A program made the translations under genes and the position numbers. DNA of 64,000 bases from Agelas oroides (taxonomy: Eukaryota; Porifera; Demospongiae; Agelasida; Agelasidae). Each line of letters begins with the position of its first letter. Within the stretch, counting starts at the first letter, position 1. The notes below the pieces were generated by a model that searched no databases, was not told the origin of the DNA, and saw only the letters and a program-made list of their open reading frames with translations. Below are positions 11,150 through 23,016 of this stretch, in pieces. The stretch is from the NCBI GenBank assembly GCA_949130485.1, contig OX422183.1, positions 28,398,816 to 28,462,815 of the forward strand. Direction: 5' to 3'.

Positions 11150-11652
11150 ACTGCTAACCTGAGTTATGGTCACTGCCTTGCTGCACTACAGCACATCCCA
11201 TGCATCCACAGCGCTTTTTGATGGCAACTGTGCTTCTTTACAACACCAACCGACATCTCTCGAAAGGCTTTGTGTGGTGATTTCAACTCCTACACAATTC
11301 AGATACAGATACACAAATTAGCAGCATGGCCATCTTCTGCCCAGCCAGTCAACACAAAGTGTCAACATTTTTAGCTAAATGCGCACTTCACTGAAGTGTC
11401 TCAAAGTGACTTGTAGCTCAGTGTGGTCGTGCTGTAGCTAGTGGTAGTCTGCTACTGTTATAGTTAATAGACCTAGCTTTAACAATGTACCATACCTTAG
11501 ACTTTATACAAGGCTCCAGAACTGTGAGCTTGCGCTATATAGAAGTTTGCTGGCTTTGTTTATCATCTCGCCTTTACATGACGTCAATTACCCAATTAGC
11601 ACCAATTAGCACCTGCCAGAATACTTAGACAGTAGATAGTGGAGTGAAATAC
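11150..11652 (+). repeat. Dispersed repeat family B, copy 3 (left part)
   Basis: Repeats the 'gccttgctgcactacagcac', 'gcttctttacaacacc' and 'aattagcaccaattagcacc' blocks of copies 1 and 2, plus an internal inverted segment at 11,365-11,460 ('agtgacttgtagctcagtgt'). A 3.5-kb transposon interrupts it at 11,653, and the copy resumes at 15,172 ('gttcacctcactctacatgc'). Confidence 0.6.
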
Positions 11653-12397
11653 TAGCCTCGTTCCCAGGCTCTCCCCTCGCCCCGACGAAAAATAAAAGGT
11701 TCCTGTTAGGTACAGGCCGAATGCCGCATCCGGTGGGTGGAGCTATGGGCGTGACTGTCATGATAATATGTGAAGGGGATACACCCGGTTTGAAACGGTT
11801 ACATCATCTCATTAAATATTCATAAGACATTTTCACGCTACGCGCTGGCTTTTGCATGGCTGTTGTACTTTGACCTCGACTGCTGACTTTTGCTTGCTTG
11901 GCAAGGAACACATCCGACTGTTCTACAGCTCTTGCTAAGGTATTCAGTAGAGATTTACAAGTGTACCAATGCATCAGAACTCATAAGTTGACATAAAACT
12001 CAGCAGGAGTCCATTTGGGTTGCATAAATTATGGCCTACTCTGGTTACATGTACACATAGCTACTGAAGTTCTTGAGACTCTCCATCCTGGGGCGACAGG
12101 CCTGTGTTTCATGAAAAGGTTTGGTTGGTGACATTGATAGGATTAACTAATTCACTTAGTACTTCCAACTTCTCAGAGATGATAAAAAACATGTATTCCT
12201 GGTCAAGGCAGTAAACAGTGTTACATCAAGCCATCCAGGCCCCCCAATGAAGAATGTCTGGTGGCTTGACTCAAAATTCCTTGTCAAGAAAGTATGTCCA
12301 GCAAATAAGAATGGAGCACTGATGCATACAGTTTACTGTTTGTCACTATTGACTTTTTGAGTTTGTTGGCCATCCGATATTCCAGTTGGGAAGCATC

Positions 12398-12828
12398 CTA
12401 GTGACAATAATATTGAATCACACCACCAGACATCAGAGATTGTGGATAAGCGTAAATCTGGGGACTGACATCACTACTTGTAGCCACATTGCTGAAATTG
12501 ATGCTCAAGCCTTCTGCTTTCAGTAACAGCTGTAAATCATACCCATTTCTCTGCAATACCTCTAAGAAACGCACAGTCACATGGTTGTTAAGATGCAAAC
12601 ATTAGGTCCCAATTTGTTGATTTTGAGTTTCTCATCAGGTGTTTTATCTGCACCCAATGCGGGTGGGCGGGTGACCATTATGTATTTATCCATAGTCAGC
12701 AGATATTTCTCATGGAAGAACTCAACAAACATGTCAGGAGGATCAACGCTCATTATACGCTGTTGTAGAAGGGTTCTTTTGGATGCTGTGCAGTAGAGAG
12801 ACTTGTTTGTTGGCGTTGCGTTCATCAC
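12398..12828 (-). pseudogene. Unrecognised coding-like relic in the loop of the fold-back element
   Basis: On the minus strand, 12,828-12,577 gives an open frame containing LLQQRIMSVDPPDMFVEFF and YIMVTRPPALGADKTP. A second frame, 12,598-12,398, continues with FLEVLQRNGYDLQLLLKAEG and VSPQIYAYPQSLMSGG. The composition looks like real protein, and the two frames overlap by about 20 bases, as expected after one frameshift. I do not recognise the family. It could be a remnant of the element's own gene or a captured host exon. Confidence 0.4.
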
Positions 12829-13156
12829 TACACTTATCCAGTTCGTTCCTACGTCATTAGTATCTTATACGAAAATAAAAATAAAATTCTATCTCAGAAA
12901 TCCATGCGGGCGGCTGATGAGAAACTAATAATCAACGAATTGGGGCCTTACATGGCCATAACAAGCAGTCAGGCAGGTCAGGTTTAGGCCTGAGCAATTT
13001 TATGCTGACCAAACATGCACATGAGCACTTTGATTTAATAATACACGTAGATATAAAACTAGTAAGAATGAGAATTTCTCCATTATTTGACAAGACCATC
13101 TACTGCCTTGACCAGGAATCGAGGGGTCCGTCACGGTGCGCCTCGGCGTACGAGAT

Positions 13157-13395
13157 TTCGAAATCCACTGGATTTCACGTGGATTTCGGATTTCAGAATG
13201 GATTTCTGGATTTCAAAGTGGATTTCTGGATTTCAAAGTGGATTTCTGGATTTCAAAGTGGATTTCTGGATTTCAAAGTGGATTTCTGGATTTCAAGTGG
13301 ATTCTGGATTTCAAAGTGGATTTCTTGATTTCAAAGTGGATTTCTGGATTTCAAGCGGATTTCTGGATTTCAAAGCGGATTTCTGGATTTCATTT
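13157..13395 (+). repeat. Minisatellite, 20-bp 'ggatttctggatttcaaagt'
   Basis: About ten to twelve tandem units with small variants, subterminal in the hAT-like element. The matching array lies at 13,886-14,053. The long open frames here with repeated WISKWISGF or DFKVDFWIS are repeat artefacts. Confidence 0.85.
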
Positions 13396-13517
13396 GAACC
13401 GCTATTATTCCGAAGATACAGCTAAAATATACTCATGAACAATCATGAACCACATTCTTCTCAGCCTATATGCTAACAATACAATGTCACAGGCACTTCA
13501 CCGCTACATAGCGCATA

Positions 13518-13675
13518 GGCAGCGTGTTCGTTGATTGTCATACATATACATACGCATACTTTCGTTGATTTTCATACATATTCATACGCATACTGCATGT
13601 TCGTTGATTGTCATACATATTCATACGCATACTGCGTGTTCGTTGATTGTCATACATATTCATACCATACTGCAA
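13518..13675 (+). repeat. Minisatellite, about 39-47 bp unit
   Basis: Four units of 'gttcgttgattgtcatacat' followed by 'attcatacgcatactgc'. Just downstream (13,719-13,772) is a hairpin: 'aatgacctttgtacc' and the inverse 'ggtacaaaggtcatt' around a GC-rich loop. Confidence 0.8.
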
Positions 13676-13885
13676 TCATACATAATACATTTGACAATTG
13701 CAATTACATCACCTTGGAAGAATGACCTTTGTACCTGACCGCAAAGATCGGCCGGGTACAAAGGTCATTCATTGTGGTGACGTTCTATTACGTCATAGAA
13801 ATCGGTGCACGTGCATGTCTTGTAGTGTAATTAATGTAAAGTATACGGATATTTGCGGAGTATTTTAATAGAATCCTGAATTGGA

Positions 13886-14053
13886 TTTCCGGATTTGAGA
13901 GTGGATTTCCGGATTTTAGAGTGGATTTCCGGATTTCAGAGTGGATTTCAGATTGGATTTCTGGATTTCAGATTGGATTTCTGGATTTCACAGTGGATTT
14001 CTGGATTTCTGGATTTCACAGTGGATTTCTGGATTTCAGTTTGGATTTCTGCC
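13886..14053 (+). repeat. Minisatellite, second 'ggatttctggatttca' array
   Basis: Direct-orientation counterpart of 13,157-13,395 at the other end of the same element. Confidence 0.8.
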
Positions 14054-14605
14054 GACGGTGTACGAGATTTCTTTCATGACGGACCCCTCGCCAGGAATAC
14101 ATGCATACACGTTTTTTTTAGCATCTCTGAGAAGTTGGAAGTACTAAGTGAATTAGTTAACCCTATCAGTGTCACCAACCAAACCTTCATCATGAAACAC
14201 AGGCCTGTCGCCCCAGGATGGAGAGTCTCAAGAACTTCAGTAGCTATGTGTACATGTACCAGAGTAGGCCATAATTTATGCAACCCAAATGGACTCCTGC
14301 TGAGCTTTATGTCAACTCATGAGTTCTGATGCATTGGTACACTTGTAAATCTCTACTGAATACCTTAGGAAGAGCTGTAGAACAGTTGGCTGTGTGCCTT
14401 GCCAAGCAAGCAAGAGTCAGCAGTCGAGGTCAAAGTACAACAGTCATGCAAAAGCCAGCGCGTAGCGTGAAAATGTCTTATGAATATTTAATGAGATGAT
14501 GTAACCGTTTCAAACCGGGTGTATCCCCTTCACATATTATCATGACAGTCACGCCCATAGCTCCACCCACCGGATGCGGCATTCGGCCTGTACCTAACAG
14601 GAACC

Positions 14606-15126
14606 AAAATAAAACGGAGGGGGAGAGCCACCGATTCGCACGTGATATCGCGGCACGACGACTTTGCGCTAACCATTAAATAACCTGAAACGTCACTCAC
14701 GTGAAGACCGCGAAGGAGCCGCAAAGTACTCTCAGCTCAGGAGTTACAACTCGTTTATTGTTGTGTAGCTATGCTGGAGCTTTAAAATGTGGTTGTGAGT
14801 TTATTTTGTACGCCAGAGTGTGGCGCTAGCCAACTAAAGTCTTTCTTCATAGCCTCGTAGCAATTTTTTTTAAAGCGGAACATGGTAACAGTAAATAGGC
14901 AAAGTTTTTCCTACCTACTGGGTACCTCTCCGCCGTCGCTGCTGTTTGACCCGTGCCGAGGTCTCACCGACGCAGTCACAGCTCACTTGTTTCAGTAGTA
15001 TATCGTAGCTGTTCGAGTCAGCCAATCACGTGGCTGCATAATTGCGTCACGACTTTTGTAATTATTGCTGTGACGTCTACGTGCCGCGATATCACGTGCG
15101 AATCGGTTCCAGGCTCTCCCCCTCCG
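14606..15126. mobile_element. Secondary insertion with inverted ends in the right arm
   Basis: Against the left arm (11,690-11,705), the right arm is interrupted between 'aacaggaacc' and 'ttttatttttcg'. The inserted DNA begins AAAATAAAACGGAGGGGG and ends CCCCCTCCG, and its inner arms pair 'gattcgcacgtgatatcgcg' with its inverse near 15,081-15,100. No clear target duplication is visible, so it may have arisen by rearrangement of related ends and not by simple insertion. Confidence 0.6.
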
Positions 15127-15180
15127 TTTTATTTTTCGTCGGGGCGAGGGGAGAGCCTGGGAACGAGGCTAGTGAAATAC

Positions 15181-17590
15181 AGTGCACATGCAATAGTAAG
15201 CCAAGTTACGTTCACCTCACTCTACATGCGATAGCTGTAGTAGATGTGTTAATCGTGCAAACGTGCTAGATTGTGTTAGTGCAGTAGGCACTAATGTGCC
15301 AACTGTTTCCACCCTAGGTGTAGTATTTGATTAGCGAGTCTGTGTATATAAGTCCTGTCAGTATTGTTGTATTGTCTTGTATCTATCAGAGTAAGAAGTG
15401 TTTCAGTGTGGATCTGTGTTGGTTTGTTATAACCAGCGGATCGTGCAAGAGTGGGCAGCAGCCCAAGAGCATCACAGACGTGCGGCTAGGGGGAGCTAGC
15501 AGTGGCACCGAGGTGGCAACGATTGATCGCGGAGGATCGTCCCCTGACCGTCGAGGATCAGAGAGCAAAGATATTACAATAGCTATGTTTATTAATAATA
15601 TCTGGATTGTGCACCTAACTCCAATTCCTGTTCCCAGTGCCTTTAAGGGATATGCTTAACAGTATGATATCGGCAGGATCAAATGGCCTTCTACTTATGC
15701 ACCTGATACTTTGCACTTGGGATGCAGTTACCACCTGCACCCCAGTCACTGATTTCTTTCCACTTGGGGTGCGGTTAGACTCCGAAAAAAATATAATAAA
15801 AAAGTCCACTTAAGGTAATCTTCAAAGTTCTGACCACCTCATCAGGAGTACCAGTTCCACCAGGCCACTAATTTAATTAAAAACGCATTATTGGATGCCA
15901 ATGTCGTCAGAAAGCTGGGAAATTCAATTATACGAACAGTGAAATGTTGAAGACTCCTAAAACTGACTACAAATTTGCTGACAGAATAAAAAGGTGAAGA
16001 ATTAAGTCAATCTGCTTGGATACCAGGTTTGTCGACCTTGAAAATATAGGGTTGAGTGCCACCTTAATATGTTGGGCAATAATTTATACACTAGCAATTT
16101 GTATAAGCGATGTGTACATCAAGAGGGTCACCCGCCAACTGGATGGTCGACTCTAGAAAATCACTGAATCCCACCAGTTACAGGACGACTACCACACATG
16201 GCACTCTATAAACAGTGATCTCATGCCCACTGGTAACTTTCACAATAATTACAGTGGAACCTCTACACCCCTCCTAGGCGTGGTACTGCGTAATTGGGCT
16301 GCTGGGCACAACATGGCTAGAGCTTTCCCTTGCTGTACGCTTGCAGGGAAGGCCAAGCAGGGGCTATTACTATGAGTAACAGCGCTAATCTAATGTCAAG
16401 TTGCTAACTACAGCAGTGATGTAGGACAATCTCACTGAAAAGGTCGACGAGTGTCCACTAAATCGGGGGTCGTTAGTATTGTTTAATTGGGACGGCGAAA
16501 ACTGTCCGATATACAGAGTGGCGGGGTGTCTGCTGTTCAGGGGTTCCTTAAGTATTGAAGTGAATGGAAGGACAGTCGGGACTTTAAAAGAAAAATTGCT
16601 AAGTATTACATGGGGGCTATTAAAACCAAACAAGTATAATTTATTCACGTTGCTATTGGTTAACCAAGTATAATGCTAGTTACATATAGCACTGCAACTT
16701 CATTTTTGCAGTAGTTCTTGTAAGAATCCATTTCACTGTGAAGTTCTTACTACAAATTGTGTCATGTATTCCCCTGATATTCACAGTGCGTTAAGTAGCC
16801 GCAAGGGTAGACAAAGCGTGCATGACCCGGGGGGTTTCACCCCAAGCGTATACATAAAAACTACAGCACTTGAACATGTACTAGTGTTTACGGTGAATAC
16901 ATATAATATACCTGGAGTGGAGTTCTGCAGTATAGGCTGCGCTAGCTATCCACAGTCAGGGACGGTTAGTCAGTAGTCGTAAAAGGTGAGTACTGTACTA
17001 AATTAATTGCACAGCTAGCTACATTCAGTCAGTTTCTGAACTCATTATGGGGCTTTGTGACATATGGAGACAAAGGTCCTAGCCAGGAAAGTAAGTCCCT
17101 TTCACTAAATGTTGAAAGTAGTTGCAAAAAATAACTGTGACAAACCTTAGAGTAGGTCAGGTTCCATACAAACACAATGCATGCAGAATAAAGGTAAAAA
17201 TTTAACTGCGAACGAAAACAAGATGCGGCGGATGTGAGAAACCAATGTAATTACCATGGTTTATATATTAACGTCAGGATGATATTTCCAAGCGATCGAA
17301 TATAGTGTAACAACGGGACGCACGCGCAACAGATAACTGTAGCACAAGCTTGTATACGGCGGATTGTAGTTCTATTTGAACGTCGCGCATTTAGCGCATT
17401 TTTACGACAATCATGCACGTTCTGCAAGGGAAGACCCACGCAAACTGCGCGACATGGATAACACTGATAACTATACTAACATGTTTGCATGCGTCCCTCC
17501 TTACGGAACAGTTCCTTTGAGAACCCACGGAATACGCGACGTTCAAACGGCAATTGCAGCACTATTTGCGGAGACAACTACGATTTACCA
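15181..17590. other. Intergenic stretch with family B tail; no gene
   Basis: 15,181-15,235 and a patch near 15,600 ('attgtgcacctaactccaat') belong to family B. At 16,254 a sequence 'cagtggaacctctac' resembles a pogo/Tigger-type terminus, but no opposite end was found. Open frames are short and unconvincing. Confidence 0.5.
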
Positions 17591-17800
17591 TTTTGTGAAT
17601 GTTGTGGGCAAGCAATAAAATTTGTGAACGCTTGTGAATATTCTGGCCAGGGCCAGAAGGCAATACATTGAATTAAAGTTTGTGAACGTTTGTGAACGTT
17701 CTTGGACAACTATGCATAGACTTTGTGAATGTTTGTGAATGTTGTGGACAAGCAGTCTATGTGGTTAAAACTTGTGAACATTCTTACAAGTAGTGCATAG
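17590..17800 (+). repeat. Degenerate 'tttgtgaatgtt' repeats
   Basis: 'tttgtgaa(t/c)gtt' recurs about eight times with irregular spacing, separated by 'ggacaagca'-type spacers. Confidence 0.6.
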
Positions 17801-19950
17801 ATTTATTTACATCTTTGTGAAAAAATTGCAGCTATAAATCGACTGCATGAACAAGGATGCATGTGACTTGTAAATGCTCTAGCTGGGAAGGATTTGGGAT
17901 CAAACAGCCTGCATGGCAAAACTCAACATCAAAACTGTGATGGTCACAACATACAACACACACACATCCACATAATATTGTCATACATTGTATCGCAAAC
18001 AGGATAGAATACAAACTCCAATCCGCGGTACATTCGTCTTTGCATGCACTTATACAATCGCATTTGTCTGTGTCGATGGATTTTATTATGTAGCTGGTTA
18101 GTTTTATGAAGTTTTGCAATGGTAAACTCAAAAATAATTCAGGCACTTGATGACTATCACGGCCAATTTGAAGGAAACTGGCTCAATACCAATGTGGCGC
18201 GGCCTTTTGCGGGCCGGGCGGTGACTGTGCGGGTGCATGGCAGTTTCCCGAATCGATCCACCGACCCATGATGCCGGGACGATATAAGGCTCGATGGAAA
18301 TTAGCAAGAACATCAACCAGGGTTACTGTCAGGACCGCGTACCAGGAGCGCATGCTCCCCCGGGAATTTTTTGCAGCTCTCAATTTGCTTCGGAGACCAG
18401 GGCAGGTTAAACAAAGTGGGTGATTACATGGTTTTACTCCTTTAGCGGTTGTACTTATCTGCAGTGGAGCGTCGGCCCCATGCCCCACCCCCCCTGGATC
18501 CGCTCCTGATCACTGTTTGAGTAGCAATAGATGTCTTGTAAAGGGCGCTAGGACATCTTTCCCGCTATTGCAGGAGCTTAAACACTTCGACTATACTCCT
18601 CGGAGAGCGTGCTTACTCTGCAATAGGAGTCCGTTATTTGACATCTGAATACGTCATCCAGCTATTAAACTCCAAGCGCGAAACGCGGAGGTTTACCGCG
18701 CGCTTAGCGCAGCGCACATCTCTGTATGAATCACTGCTTCATGTCCTGCATACATAAAGCGCTCAAATCTGAAGTCCCCAAGTTGAAGAGACAGTTCTGT
18801 GGCAGTACCTCCAATATTGTAGTGGTCTCGGACGGCCTCAGAAGCACTCTCACACGGTCACAATTTTCCTGGGGGAGCATGCCCCAGACCCCCTTAGAAG
18901 ACTACGCCCACGCACAGACAACTGCTTGCCACGCTCCGCACCAATCCCCACTCTATATGTATGCCCCTCCCCCTTTTTTAATCTCTGGATCCGCCCCTGG
19001 GATGTAATGCGTCATGTGACAAAGTACTGCAACGTGATTGGACCGCACTGCACTGCAGTGCGGCGGGACACGGCCAGAGGAGGTCCGACACTAGTGATGT
19101 CATATACATCAACACGTGATCCTGATTGTCAAGTTAATTGCTAACCTCCTGCATTCCATTGCTTCAAGGACGATTTCTGGGCATCAGAAGCTTCTAGCGT
19201 GCTGGGTTCACTCGGGTTGGGGGTACCATACTGAAGCTGTCTATTAGGTCGAGATCGATCACCACTGTTCATCTAGCTCTCAACAGCCACATGAATGCCG
19301 TTTGGAGGTCACAAAGGCATGCAATGTTACTTCTGACTGGCGAGACACTTTCAGCATCACGAAAACCCCCCTAAACCCATCTTGATCTTTGCTGCACAGC
19401 GTTTCCGAATGTTGTATCGATGGTTTTTAGTCCTTGGGATGTTCATTAATGCATAGCGCACGTGATAGTGTCGCACCTCCTCTGGGACACGGCTTGTATA
19501 CGCAGTTCACCAGACCCTTCCCTTCTTTTGCGGAAGTAGGTCCGGCTTGCGAGACTAACTTGCGCTATGCATGCGCCTGACGGGAGTCAGACTGTTTTGT
19601 GGATCCCGGGTGAGGGGAGCAGACCACTGCAGGGTACAGAATATTTTCTGTAGCGAAGTACAGCTGAGGTGCTGTAGAAAGTGCTAATTGGAGAGTATAT
19701 AGTAAGTTACTCAGTGACGTACGAACCGTAACGGCCGTATATACTGGCTTTGGCCGCTACACCTTTTAGCCAGTAAATTAATATTCATTACCTATGTAGC
19801 TCGTAACAACTTATTTTTTCCGGTTCAAAATTAACTATATATAGAGAGCAGATAAATGTTATTAAAAATAGAAAATTGTTATTAAAAATAGGGGAAAAAA
19901 AGGACAGGAGAAGTGGGAAGTTAATATAGCTTAACAGTGTTCAGTGTCCT
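17801..19950. other. Intergenic stretch, repeat fragments only
   Basis: Short open frames without recognisable domains. 18,865-18,900 carries 'cctgggggagcatgcccc', which recurs at 60,264-60,300 and is probably a fragment of a common dispersed repeat. 18,525-18,585 has a small inverted pair (agcaatagatgtc / gacatctttcccgctattgc). Confidence 0.5.
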
Positions 19951-19959
19951 GGGGCTGCT

Positions 19960-22560
19960 CATAAAGTAGGAATACGGCTTTATGGATGCCGAGGTCCACT
20001 GGGGCCTCCTCTGTAGATCTAGCAGGATGGTACAGGGAGGACCGTGCTCCACGCAGGCACATAAGAGCCGATCTTACAAGGGAGAAGCTGATGGTACAGC
20101 ACATCCAGGAAATGATCTTGCTATATTCTTGCTGTCTTTTATCGGCTAGGAGTGAGGCTAGTCATTTGTACATGATGGTTGCACCAGGTGCGATGCCTCC
20201 TGTGGCTGAAAATACCAGAGGAGTGAATGATCCATGTTCTATCTCGTGAACCCGTTGTTTGTAGTACCTTTTTTTCAGGGTCTCATGGTGTCTGTAGGAT
20301 GTGATGGGGGACGGAGCGAAATGGTTGAAAACTCTGACATCAAAAAATGCACGTTGATGCCTGTCACCAAAACCTTGTGCACACACATCTAGATGAGCTC
20401 TGTCTTCGGAATTGGAAGTCCTGTGTGAGAGCCTTTCTCCTGTAATCGGCTGTAGAGGCGGCTCTGTTGCCACATTGTGGCACACCTCCGTCAATAACTT
20501 TGCAGTTAGATCTCTAATGTCACTGTGTCTTATCGAGGGGAATCCACCGCACGAGCAGCTGAGACCTGCTCTACAGAGAAGTTCATTCCACATATGCACT
20601 GAGATGGCAAGCGTGGTGGTTGCCATCCATATCGTAGACAAATTGCATCTCAGAAGGAGCCTTTAGGAAGGGCAAAGTTGTGCTCACGGATGGGCAGTGT
20701 CATCAGCCAGCTTGATGCACCCTTCTTGCTTATGGTTCTCTGCAAGCTTGGTGTTAATTCCACACGTAGTTTTGCTGCTTCTGCTGTCTGCTTTTTCTGC
20801 CTTTCAGACTTTAATGTGTACTTGATTGTGGCTTGCTCCACCTTAGTACTGTATGGATAGGATATTTCTTGCAGAAGGATGAGCGCAGTGAGTGGGGCTG
20901 TTATTTTCAGAGAGTTGTTGTGGTGTGTATATGCAGTGTTTGTTGGATTCACGATGCCAAGACCCCCCAGACGAACTGGCAGTTCAAGGAGGTTTCTCTC
21001 TAGGTCACTGATTCCAATCTTTCCTGTTAGGGCTGGGATAAGATTGTGTCGAATGGCTTCCTCAAGTGGCTGAAAAAGGTGATGCATATGTGGTACAGTT
21101 CTCATCAGAAACGTCCATTTGCTGTAGAGGCCATGCATCAGTCAAAGCTGCATAGGCAGCTTGCGGTTGGCTGGATGCAATTGAAGACAGTCTGGCCACT
21201 TCTCCCACCCATTCTTGGACCTTGCTTCTCACATAAGTTTCAGCAAATGAACTTGTCCCAAGCACAGCTCCCAGATGTCTTCTCCCATCAACTGTGATTT
21301 GATCTCATTTGCGAAAGCAAAGTGTTCTTGTTTCACAATCAACCAGGTTTTTGGAGCATTGGCATAGTAGCCAAATTCCGGTCCAGATCATAGGTTATGC
21401 AGGGTGCCTCCAGCTGTGGCATCGTCTGCATACCAGATTTCTTTTCATCGGTACCCTATTGTGTGCACAGCTGATTCACAGCCTGCTTGTTGTCCAGCAC
21501 AGAGCTGTAGAGCTCCAGCCGCTTCCTGAATGTTGTTGCCAGAATTGCCTTTCCAAGGATACGACATGCCACTTCCCCAACCCCAATTGGTCTAATTCCT
21601 GGGCATTTATTTAGGCCAATTAGTCTGCAAGCAGTAAAAGCAGATAGTCCACTGGGATCGACTTAGGTGGTACACATCCATTTACACGTGCTGGCGAGGG
21701 CATCACAAAGTTCTGATGAAGCCTGGCAGAGAGGAGCATAGGCGTCTCCACCCCTGAGCATTGATGCCTGAGGGGCCAGCGGAACCTTCAGTTCTGAGTC
21801 CAGTTGATTGAATTAGTGGACCTGTGATCTCATCAGAGTTCTTGAGGCATGTGGTCGGTTGTGATAACTGCAGTACGATTGATAGGTTTTGCTTCTGGAT
21901 GCTTCTGTTTCAGGACATCTCGTACAGAAAGAACCAACCCATTTACTTCAACCTCTTCATCAAGTACCATCAGAGGGCCTCCTTCCTGTTCTGATAACAG
22001 ATGAAGTGTTTTTGCCCTCCATCATCAGCTTTGCAAAGGAGCATGCACATTGTTGTTCACTCCTTGGGCTTTGAGGGATCTAAGCAGATGCTGTTGGATT
22101 GTGGGTCCTTGCAGTAAACCCTCCAAATCTCCTTCCTCCCAGAGCTTCAAGTGACGTTCTAGGCACTGCACGTGTTCTTTTGCCTTTGAAGATCTATGTG
22201 GCTTCTGCAGTAGGAGGGATGGCAGAGTCATTGCATCTGTGAGAGCAATCAATTCCAGTGAGTTGCCTTCGGCATATGCTTTGAACAAATGGAACAGTTC
22301 ATGAACAAAGGATTTGCCAGCTCTCCCCAATGGAACTTTGAATATATTACGTTTCCAGTGGACCACTTCGCTGTAAGCATTGGTTATGGCCTCTTTGTAC
22401 ATCGATCCATCTACGTTGCACCATTTGAAGCAAGGGCAGCACAAATGAGAGTATGGAGGAAGGCAGTAGGTCGTATCATTGGCTGTTGCTATGGAGTCTA
22501 TTTCCGTTTCCGCTTCCGGTACGTTGCATGGCTTCCACAGAGACATCAACAATGTAGCTC
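19960..22560 (-). mobile_element. Decayed LINE with restriction-like endonuclease domain
   Basis: Read on the minus strand. The 5' piece (22,552-22,025) has GRAGKSFVHELFHLFKAYAE and LERHLKLWEEGDLEGLL. Then come AGPSGINAQGWRRLC near 21,750 and GEVACRILGKAILATTF near 21,560. The RT tail follows at 21,265-20,650 (VQEWVGEVARLSSIASSQPQ, LELPVRLGGLGIVNPTN). Last is a zinc-knuckle/PD-(D/E)XK-like region (20,640-20,162: CGGFPSIRHSDIRDLTAKL, HLDVCAQGF, RAFFDVRVFN, SFTPLVFSATGG). This order fits non-LTR elements of the R2/R4/NeSL type. Several frameshifts and stops are present. The central RT segment with the catalytic aspartates is missing between about 21,460 and 21,420. Closely related intact copies should exist elsewhere in the genome. 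Confidence 0.8.
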
Positions 22561-23016
22561 AGCTGCAGCAGCCTCTTATACGCAACTACTTGCGTACACT
22601 CATTTCCGCTTAAACTGTAAAGCGATCAAATTCTAGCCTGTGGGACGGCTTAGTACAAGGCTAATGCACTTTGGTCAAATTAACATTGACCACTATTGCA
22701 AGCAATGAAAAGCTGGGCGATCGCCAGCGAACGACGACATATTTATAATCACACCGTTTTCCACGTAGCTAAATTGAATATTACCATAGACATGTGAAAA
22801 TGAGGCTAGAATATTATTCATCGTTGATAAAAGGTCTTACAGGGTATTTTGTAGTCTAAAGGTGCGCACTTTTAAAAAAATTCGCCGCGGCACTACGCGA
22901 GGCGAAATCAACGTTTTAAAAAAATTCCGCGGCTCTTCGTGCGGCACAACATGGCTTTTACACTCCCAATTCGCTTCCTCGCCTATGGTAAAAATGTGAT
23001 GTGATGGACTCCAAAC
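22561..23016. other. Intergenic stretch, no gene
   Basis: AT-rich DNA. A short pair of 'aaaaaattc(c)gcggc' motifs lies at 22,875-22,935. Nothing else recognised. Confidence 0.5.

Larger units (their letters stand above)
13120..14090. mobile_element. hAT-like non-autonomous element nested in the right arm
   Basis: The ends CGAGGGGTCCGTCA and TGACGGACCCCTCG are exact inverses, and CCAGGAAT flanks both sides (13,112-13,119 and 14,091-14,098). An 8-bp duplication is typical of hAT. The interior has GGATTTCTGGATTTCA arrays near both ends in the same orientation (13,157-13,395 and 13,886-14,053) and a separate 39-bp minisatellite (13,518-13,675). No transposase is present. Confidence 0.8.
11653..15171. 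mobile_element. 3.5-kb fold-back transposon with 9-bp target duplication and two nested insertions
   Basis: The element starts TAGCCTCGTTCCCAGGCTCT and ends with the inverse. GTGAAATAC flanks both sides (11,644-11,652 and 15,172-15,180). The left arm runs to about 12,212. Its reverse complement returns from about 13,098 to the end, but is split by a 971-bp element (13,120-14,090) and by a 521-bp insertion (14,606-15,126). The loop between the arms (about 12,213-13,097) holds a minus-strand coding-like relic. Related short elements with 9-bp duplications lie at 23,129 and 36,021, and diverged ends at 53,718. Confidence 0.85.

Noticed and set aside
13002-13438. Open frames of 100-112 codons with repeated WISKWISGF and DFKVDFWIS
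   Set aside because: All three plus-strand frames stay open because the 20-bp unit has no stop codon; a repeat artefact.
16254-16720. Possible pogo/Tigger-like element (cagtggaacctctac)
   Set aside because: Only one terminus found; no inverted partner and no TA duplication within the next few hundred bases.
20412-22636. Plus-strand frames of 83-123 codons
   Set aside because: Antisense to the decayed LINE, whose minus-strand translation carries the recognisable domains.
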